A stretch of 11,360 bases of DNA from Robiginitomaculum sp. (lineage in GTDB: Bacteria > Pseudomonadota > Alphaproteobacteria > Caulobacterales > Maricaulaceae): the NCBI GenBank assembly GCA_027071965.1, contig JALSYJ010000196.1, positions 1 through 11,360 of the forward strand. The letters are read 5' to 3'. The notes beneath the pieces are model-generated. The model saw only the letters and a list, made by a program, of their open reading frames with translations. It did not search any database and was not told where the DNA came from. Shown piece by piece: positions 6,665 through 11,360 of this stretch (position 1 is its first letter; each line of letters begins with the position of its first letter). Position numbers and translations under genes: made by a program.

Positions 6665-7267
6665 TTAATGCTGGTGGGCTTTTTTGCCCTTATCATCATG
6701 ATCACCACCGGTAACCTCAAGTGTGCTGTGCATGCCGGCATCAAAGTGCCCGGGCAGGTGACAGGCAAATTGCAAGGTACCGCTTTTGTTGAATTTCCAG
6801 ATCAGGCTTTTGGTTTCACCGGCTTTTAGCACAAATCCGTTTGGTTCGTCGTCCATATGGCCCATCATATTGGACATCGGCATGTCCTTCATGCCTTCTT
6901 CGTGTTTCTTCTGGCCCTCAATAGTGTCAACTGACCATGCGTGGGGGATCTGACCCTTGTTGGTAACAACAAACTCAACCACGCTTCCAGCTTTTACAGA
7001 AACCGTTTCCGGGCTAAAACGCATAGTATCCAGTGCGTCCATTTCAACACGAACATCAGGAGTGGCATCCGGGGCAGGTTCTCCAAACGAGAACTTGGGA
7101 GCGCTCATTTTATGGCCCTCCATATTGCCGTGATCGCCATGGCCACCGGGACCGGCAATTGCAGGGGCCGAAAATGCCAGGGCAATAGCGGCAACAGCGC
7201 CAAATGAAGCGGCGGCAAATCCGCGTTTGTGCGCGGTGGTTTTATTGTTTGATGGAAAAAGAGTCAT
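6665..7267 (-). CDS. plastocyanin/azurin-like cupredoxin, exported
   Basis: A 200-residue exported blue-copper-type protein, first gene of the operon. The signal peptide ends near residue 38 (APAIA|GPGG) after an Arg/Lys-containing N-terminus. The type 1 copper ligands are recognisable: His109 (IPHAW), Cys169, His174 and Met179 in the block ACHLPGHFDAGM. It has extra metal-binding clusters: an N-terminal His/Met patch (His43, His46, Met49, His52, Met54), an insertion at about 122-138 with six Met and two His, and a C-terminal tail with His190, His198 and His200. The ATG has AAGGA upstream with 10 bases of spacing. Electron carrier for CopA or copper chaperone are both possible; the Met-rich insert favours copper storage or delivery. 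Confidence 0.94.
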   Translation of the reverse strand: MTLFPSNNKTTAHKRGFAAASFGAVAAIALAFSAPAIAGPGGHGDHGNMEGHKMSAPKFSFGEPAPDATPDVRVEMDALDTMRFSPETVSVKAGSVVEFVVTNKGQIPHAWSVDTIEGQKKHEEGMKDMPMSNMMGHMDDEPNGFVLKAGETKSLIWKFNKSGTLQFACHLPGHFDAGMHSTLEVTGGDHDDKGKKAHQH

Positions 7268-7495
7268 ACTTGTATATTCCTTAAAGTTTAAACGATAGCC
7301 CGATTAGGCAATCCTGACTGTCTGCCGGGATCTCAAATAATATATTAGCATCAAGAACCCCGTAGTGAAAAAACATCCAACGACTAAAGTATTCGTTTAT
7401 TCACGACAACACAAGAAGATGCCAATAGCTGGCAGGTGTTGTAGATGAATACGTTTTCACAGACACAACCCCTCGCCCACAAGCTGAAACAATCA

Positions 7496-7531
7496 TAATT
7501 TACTCGTAAATTAGGTAAACTTTACGTTACC
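7496..7531. promoter_or_regulatory. palindrome cluster, possible operator
   Basis: An 18-base perfect palindrome (arms TAATTTAC and GTAAATTA around TC, 7496-7513) is followed at once by a second one, GTAAACTTTAC (7515-7525), and by GGTAA/TTACC arms (7514-7518 and 7527-7531). The half-site GTAAA thus appears four times in alternating orientation within about 27 bases. This pattern suits a dimeric or multimeric transcription regulator. The binding protein is unknown; it does not match the Fur, Zur or Irr consensus closely enough to name. Confidence 0.45.
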
Positions 7532-7627
7532 AGAGAAAAATTGGAAATTTTTACCCAAAATGACCCCTTAAAGGCGATATAGCGCCGGTAATCTCCCCCA
7601 AAAAGTTCGCAACCGTTGCTAAAACAC

Positions 7628-7653
7628 AATACCACAGGAATTACTGTGGTATT
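7628..7653. promoter_or_regulatory. 26-base perfect dyad, operator or RNA hairpin
   Basis: Perfect 10-base arms AATACCACAG and CTGTGGTATT around a 6-base centre GAATTA. As RNA it would form a 10-pair hairpin on either strand. Only a weak T-rich run follows on each side (CTTGCTTTT on plus, GTGTTTTAG on minus), so it is not a strong intrinsic terminator. It lies 163 bases before the receptor start and could be an operator, an attenuator in the receptor leader, or both. Confidence 0.5.
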
Positions 7654-7684
7654 ACTCTTGCTTTTATCGGGTATGAAGTTAAAA

Positions 7685-7702
7685 ACCTGCCGATGTGCAG
7701 GT
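7685..7702. repeat. short perfect inverted repeat in the receptor leader
   Basis: Arms ACCTGC and GCAGGT around CGATGT, GC-rich compared with its surroundings. It lies 32 bases after the larger dyad and could add a second hairpin to a structured 5' leader. It does not fit a cobalamin riboswitch: no B12-box-like sequence was found nearby. Confidence 0.4.
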
Positions 7703-7802
7703 CAGCCTTAAAAGCATGGCTTGTGCACTGTTCGGTCGCGAATTGACGATGGTTGTAAAAAACATAAAGCAATTGCGGGCACGGGCTCGTATAATCTTAA
7801 TC

Positions 7803-7808
7803 AGGGGA
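7803..7808 (+). promoter_or_regulatory. ribosome binding site deciding the TTG start of the receptor
   Basis: AGGGGA lies 7 bases before a TTG codon at 7816. No ATG or GTG start lies between this site and the signal peptide core, so the TTG is the likely start. Confidence 0.75.
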
Positions 7809-7815
7809 CATTAAA

Positions 7816-10233
7816 TTGACCAATTTTAAATCAACTCTAAAACAAACGTCCATGTGGGTTGCTGTATCTGCTGCCACATTTGCGTTTGCTACTCCCGCCT
7901 TTACGCAAGCATCAGACGAGGCTTATGTCGATGAAATCGTAACAATCGGCTCCAGAAGTTCAAAACCAAGATCAGTTCAAGACTCAACGGTTCCCGTCGA
8001 TGTCATACCGGCTGATGACTTTAATGCAATGGGTAATATTGCTGATATTACAGACAGCTTGAAAACTCTTGTTCCATCTTATACCGCCACGCCGGCAACT
8101 GGTGATGGTAGCGCATTTGTTCGCCCAACCTCATTGCGTGGTACAGCATCTGACCAGACTCTGGTTCTGGTAAATGGAAAACGCCGCCATCGCTCGGCAC
8201 TGGTTCAGTTCTTTGCTCCTGCAGCAGGCAATGGCGCTCAGGCACCAGACGTTGCCATGATCCCTGGCATTGCCCTCAAAAGCGTTGAGGTTCTGCGCGA
8301 CGGTGCTGCCGCCCAATACGGATCAGACGCGATTGCCGGCGTAATCAACTTTGTCCTAAAAGACGCAAGTGAAGGTGGTGAAGCAATTGCCCAATATGGT
8401 CAATTCTACGAAGGTGAAGTAAGCTACAAGCTGGCCGGTAATGTTGGCCTGCCGATGGGTGATAACGGCTTTATCAACATTAGTGGTGAATATGTCGACA
8501 ATGAAGCATTGTCCCGTGGTCTTATCCGCCCGGACGCTCAAGCTCTTATTGACGCCGGTGTTCCTAATGTCGGTGGTGATTCTCCGTTTGGCGATGCTCC
8601 GTTTACCCAAACCTGGGGACGGCCTGAAACCAGCGGCGCACGCTTTTTCCTAAATTCAGGAGTTGATATTTCCGACAATGCGCAATTGTATGTCCACGGT
8701 AACTTTGCCGACACAGACGGTCGCTATCGCTTCTTCTACCGCAACCCGTCACACTCAACTTTGCAGACTTTGAATGCTCTTGGCTTTACCGGCCTGCCGG
8801 CTGGCTACACGCCATATCTGGACGGCGCACAACAGGACTACAGCCTTGTTGGTGGTATCAAGGGTGATACTGGCGGCGGCTGGAACTATGATTTTAGTGC
8901 TGGCTGGGGCAAAAACACCCTGGATTACACATTGAATAACACAATCAATCCATCCCTTGGACTGGACGCCAACTTACAGATCCCACAGCGTGATTTTCAG
9001 GTTGGTGGATATGAACAAAGAGAAGTCAATGTAAACGCCGACTTCTCCAAAGAGGTTGCCGAAAATATCAACTTTGCCTTTGGTGGTGAATGGCGCGAGG
9101 AAACCTATACGGTCAATGCCGGTGAACCTAACTCTTATCTGGGAGACGGCTCAAACGGTCTTGCAGGCTTCCGTCCGGCAGATGCGGGACAGTTCTCCCG
9201 TAGCAATTATGCAGCTTATGTGGACGTTGAACACGACGTAACAGATCGCCTGTTATTGCAATATGCCCTTAGGTTTGAGGATTTTTCTGATTTCGGATCT
9301 ACTTTTAACTGGAAACTGGCTGGACGCTTTGCGCTTTCAGACAGTGTCAATTTGCGTGCTGCCGCTTCTACCGGTTTCCACGCTCCGACACCAGGACAGG
9401 CAAATGTTCGTACCACTATCACAACATTTGATGGTGTAACCGGACTACAGGTTGAAGAGGGTCTGGTTCCTCCAACAAGCCCTGGTGCCCTGGCTGTTGG
9501 TGGCGCACCGCTTACCGAGGAAAGATCCAACAACTTCAGCGTTGGTTTCACTGCAGATCTGTCCGAAAGAACAACCTTGACCGTTGATGGATATAGAATC
9601 GATATTTCCGATCGCATTTATCGTACCGGTGATATTCCAGTTCCTGGAAGCACAACCGGAGCTACCATCTCGTTCTATACCAATGCTCTGGATGTTCAGC
9701 ATCAAGGTATTGATGTTGTCCTAACCTCTAGCTGGGACTGGTCTGACAATGTAACTACTGACCTGTCATTTGCCGGTAGCTATAATGAGACACAGGTAAC
9801 AGGCCAATCACAGGTTATCACACCAACAGGCCCGGTTACTCCGGTAAGCGACGGCACGGTTGAGGATATTGAAAACAATTATCCAAAAATCCGCTTCGTG
9901 CTTGGCACCAATACCTATATTGGTGATAAGTGGAGCGTAATGGCCCGCGCAAACTATTACGGCACTCATTATGATGAGCGTGGCCGGATTGGCGGGAGTC
10001 CCAACCCAAGTGCAAAAATCGGAGCAACCATCTACTTTGATGCCGAGCTTGGATATGATGTCAATGATATGGTCAGGCTTGCTGTCGGTGGGTCTAACAT
10101 CTTCAATAGCTTTGTTGATAGAATTGGCCCTCCCAATGCCAACCGTTTAAGCGTTGGTCTGCAATACCCTCGTCGTAGTGCTGCCAATTATGAAGGCGGT
10201 TCATGGTATGCAAATATCAAAGTGAAGTTCTAA
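7816..10233 (+). CDS. TonB-dependent outer-membrane receptor
   Basis: An 805-residue TonB-dependent receptor starting at TTG, supported by AGGGGA 7 bases upstream. The signal peptide covers about residues 1-32 (FTQA|SDEA). A possible TonB box is DEIVTIG (39-45). The plug domain spans about 51-185 with SLRGTASDQTLVLVNGKRRH (107-126) and the conserved SVEVLRDGAAAQYGSDAIAG (156-175). The rest is a 22-strand-type barrel that ends in KVKF with a terminal Phe. There is no N-terminal STN signalling domain, so it is a transporter rather than a FecA-type sensor. The substrate is not evident; iron chelates, other metal complexes or organic nutrients are all possible. It is divergent from the copper operon and is followed by a strong terminator. 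Confidence 0.96.
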   Translation: MTNFKSTLKQTSMWVAVSAATFAFATPAFTQASDEAYVDEIVTIGSRSSKPRSVQDSTVPVDVIPADDFNAMGNIADITDSLKTLVPSYTATPATGDGSAFVRPTSLRGTASDQTLVLVNGKRRHRSALVQFFAPAAGNGAQAPDVAMIPGIALKSVEVLRDGAAAQYGSDAIAGVINFVLKDASEGGEAIAQYGQFYEGEVSYKLAGNVGLPMGDNGFINISGEYVDNEALSRGLIRPDAQALIDAGVPNVGGDSPFGDAPFTQTWGRPETSGARFFLNSGVDISDNAQLYVHGNFADTDGRYRFFYRNPSHSTLQTLNALGFTGLPAGYTPYLDGAQQDYSLVGGIKGDTGGGWNYDFSAGWGKNTLDYTLNNTINPSLGLDANLQIPQRDFQVGGYEQREVNVNADFSKEVAENINFAFGGEWREETYTVNAGEPNSYLGDGSNGLAGFRPADAGQFSRSNYAAYVDVEHDVTDRLLLQYALRFEDFSDFGSTFNWKLAGRFALSDSVNLRAAASTGFHAPTPGQANVRTTITTFDGVTGLQVEEGLVPPTSPGALAVGGAPLTEERSNNFSVGFTADLSERTTLTVDGYRIDISDRIYRTGDIPVPGSTTGATISFYTNALDVQHQGIDVVLTSSWDWSDNVTTDLSFAGSYNETQVTGQSQVITPTGPVTPVSDGTVEDIENNYPKIRFVLGTNTYIGDKWSVMARANYYGTHYDERGRIGGSPNPSAKIGATIYFDAELGYDVNDMVRLAVGGSNIFNSFVDRIGPPNANRLSVGLQYPRRSAANYEGGSWYANIKVKF

Positions 10234-10253
10234 AAATTTCACAAAATGAAAAC

Positions 10254-10290
10254 AAAGGCCGATCGGGAAACCGGTCGGCCTTTTTATTTT
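10254..10290 (+). terminator. intrinsic terminator after the TonB receptor, probably bidirectional
   Basis: A 10-pair stem with arms GGCCGATCGG (10257-10266) and CCGGTCGGCC (10271-10280), one G-T wobble and a GAAA tetraloop, followed by TTTTTATTTT. On the opposite strand the stem is followed by TTTGTTTTC, so it can also end the leftward BKACE transcript, whose stop lies 28 bases away. Confidence 0.92.
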
Positions 10291-10317
10291 TGCCCGGCAG
10301 GCATGAAGCCAAATGAA

Positions 10318-11115
10318 TTATTCCAGCGAAAATAATTTGCGGATCATATCTGCATTGGCAATCTTGCGCCCGGCACCCTTAGCCTGTTCCTTGCAAAATG
10401 AGATCATCTCATTGTGATCCGCAAGCAAGCTGCCATCCTTGCGGTGAATATTATTCTCAAAACCAACTCTGGCATGGCCGTTATTTTCTACAGCATCGCA
10501 AACCACGGTAAATTCAGAAGGCCCAAACCCGCATTTAGCCCACGGCCCACCACTGTGAACCTGCAACAGGCTCTTTGATGCTGGCAGGGGCGCACGGCCA
10601 ATTACCAGTAAAACAAATGGCTGTTCTTCTGCAAAAACCCCTTGCTTTCGCAAAGTCTCAAACCAGATAAGATCATCACGATCATATAGAATATACTGGG
10701 CAAAAATACGCTCCGAGCGCAGCCAGGAGAAAAATCTGGCGGCAATGGTTATATCCTGTTCCTGTGGACAAAGTTCACGCAAAGCCAAAGACACTGCTTC
10801 TGGTCGCAACTCACGAACCATTTGCATCTGCTGTGCCGAAGAATATCTGCCCACAGCCTCAGAAGTCGCCTGAATAATTATCTGATCACCAACCGCTGCC
10901 CTGATTTTTGAAATTGCCGCCTGATAACGATCCGTGTCCAGTGTATGCTGATTGTTCTCATCACGAACGTGCAAATGCAAAATGCCCGCTCCAGCAGCAA
11001 CAATTTCCTCAGCACAGGCCGCCAGTTCTTTGGGGACAAGCGGCAGTGCCGGGTGATCATGTTTTTGGCGCCTGGCACCATTGGGTGCCGAAATGATAAT
11101 AAATGGATCAGACAT
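10318..11115 (-). CDS. BKACE-family beta-keto acid cleavage enzyme (DUF849)
   Basis: A 265-residue enzyme of the BKACE family, TIM-barrel zinc enzymes that react a beta-keto acid with acetyl-CoA to give acetoacetate and a new acyl-CoA; the founding member Kce acts in lysine fermentation. Zinc ligands fit His47 and His49 (ILHLHVRDE) and Glu220 (ARVGFENN); Arg216 and Ser85 match the catalytic Arg and Ser of Kce. The Asp that follows the zinc Glu in Kce is Asn221 here. The ATG at 11113-11115 overlaps the aminotransferase stop by 8 bases and has a weak GAG 7 bases upstream; a longer frame to a TTG at 11151 adds residues unlike the family N-terminus. The substrate is unknown; context suggests a keto acid made by the coupled aminotransferase. 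Confidence 0.9.
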   Translation of the reverse strand: MSDPFIIISAPNGARRQKHDHPALPLVPKELAACAEEIVAAGAGILHLHVRDENNQHTLDTDRYQAAISKIRAAVGDQIIIQATSEAVGRYSSAQQMQMVRELRPEAVSLALRELCPQEQDITIAARFFSWLRSERIFAQYILYDRDDLIWFETLRKQGVFAEEQPFVLLVIGRAPLPASKSLLQVHSGGPWAKCGFGPSEFTVVCDAVENNGHARVGFENNIHRKDGSLLADHNEMISFCKEQAKGAGRKIANADMIRKLFSLE

Positions 11116-11360
11116 CAAACAGCTCGGCAAAAATAGCCTGCAGTTTTTCAATTAATTGCTCAATATGAATATCTGCAAGAATATATGGCGGAGCCAGCAG
11201 AATATGGCTGCCCAGACAGTCACGGGCAGAACCGCCGCCGGGATAACAGATCAGACCGTGTTTCATGGTCAATTGATGCAGGCGGGAGGTGATTTTCAAA
11301 TCATCATCAAAGGGCTTTTTACTCTGCCTGTCGGCAACGATTTCCAGTCCCTGAAACAAA
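11108..11360 (-). CDS. class III aminotransferase, C-terminal part (5' end outside window)
   Basis: The last 83 residues of a PLP-dependent class III (omega-type) aminotransferase; its N-terminus, active-site lysine and start lie beyond the right edge. The visible sequence begins inside the family's FQGLEIVADR block, continues with CYPGGGSARDCLGSHILLAP split over the C-terminal domain, and ends in a helix IEQLIEKLQAIFAELF. The first visible codon is an internal Leu (TTG), not a start. It precedes and overlaps the BKACE gene by 8 bases, so both are probably made together: the aminotransferase could produce the keto acid that BKACE cleaves. The amino donor and substrate cannot be deduced. Confidence 0.9.
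   Translation of the reverse strand, partial: LFQGLEIVADRQSKKPFDDDLKITSRLHQLTMKHGLICYPGGGSARDCLGSHILLAPPYILADIHIEQLIEKLQAIFAELFDV

Larger units (their letters stand above)
7268..7815. other. divergent intergenic region between copper operon and TonB receptor
   Basis: A 548-base non-coding stretch that must hold the promoters of the copper operon (leftward) and the receptor gene (rightward). It is AT-rich and contains three clear dyads, listed separately. On the plus strand a TTGACG at 7743-7748 could serve as a -35 element, but only weak -10 matches follow at the right distance; a perfect TATAAT at 7790-7795 has no matching -35 and lies very near the ribosome site. On the minus strand TAATAT near 7342-7347 is a possible -10 with a weak -35. 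I could not identify a convincing ECF-type (GGAAC/CGTC) promoter. No open frame longer than a few codons with a ribosome site was seen. Confidence 0.6.

Noticed and set aside
7595..7612. GCGAACTT on the minus strand as a possible ECF -35 element for the copper operon
   Set aside because: No convincing -10 element at the expected spacing and it lies over 300 bases from the first gene.
7673..7711. A 12-codon frame with a Cys-x-Cys pair (MKLKTCRCAGQP) in the receptor leader, reminiscent of short Cys-bearing copper-responsive leader peptides
   Set aside because: No Shine-Dalgarno at a usable distance, and a frame this short arises easily by chance; conservation in relatives would be needed to revive it.
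7661..7815. Possible cobalamin or other known riboswitch before the TonB receptor
   Set aside because: No B12-box or other conserved riboswitch core could be found; only two simple hairpins are present.
11116..11151. N-terminal extension of the BKACE enzyme to a TTG at 11151
   Set aside because: The extra 12 residues do not resemble the family, and the ATG at 11115 overlaps the upstream stop codon in the usual coupled manner.

Overview
The window looks like a chromosomal segment of a Gram-negative proteobacterium, most likely an alphaproteobacterium with a moderate GC content. The reasons are an outer-membrane CopB, a large TonB-dependent receptor without an N-terminal signalling domain, a Tat-exported multicopper oxidase, and the overall gene style. 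This assignment rests on family resemblance only and is tentative.

Layout from left to right. (1) 1-1034, minus strand: a pterin-4a-carbinolamine dehydratase whose end overlaps the start of a classical short-chain dehydrogenase, which runs off the left edge. (2) 1096-1365, plus strand: a small 89-residue protein of unknown function. (3) 1399-7267, minus strand: eight closely packed genes that form one copper-handling operon, in transcription order a cupredoxin, the multicopper oxidase CopA, the outer-membrane protein CopB, a DUF2231 membrane protein, a secreted NTF2-like protein, a short one-helix membrane anti-sigma candidate, a CnrX-like periplasmic metal sensor and an ECF sigma factor. (4) 7268-7815: a 548-base divergent intergenic region with several perfect dyads. 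(5) 7816-10233, plus strand: a TonB-dependent receptor with a TTG start, followed by a strong, probably bidirectional, intrinsic terminator. (6) 10318-11360, minus strand: a BKACE-type beta-keto acid cleavage enzyme translationally coupled to a class III aminotransferase that runs off the right edge.

The central system is the operon in (3). The last three genes match, in order and type, the CnrY-CnrX-CnrH signalling module known from nickel/cobalt resistance in Cupriavidus: membrane anti-sigma, periplasmic metal sensor, sigma factor. Here the module sits in cis behind periplasmic and outer-membrane copper detoxification genes, and no RND efflux pump, CopRS/CusRS or CueR gene is in view. The likely logic is that periplasmic metal binds the CnrX-like sensor, the anti-sigma releases the sigma factor, and the operon is transcribed, giving a sigma-factor-controlled copper defence in which CopA oxidises Cu(I), and the cupredoxin and CopB bind or sequester copper. 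The DUF2231 and NTF2-like proteins are unexplained partners. The metal-ligand positions of CnrX are all kept in this sensor, so which metal it senses is a real question.

The receptor gene faces away from the copper operon across a region rich in dyads, so shared or metal-dependent control is possible but not shown.
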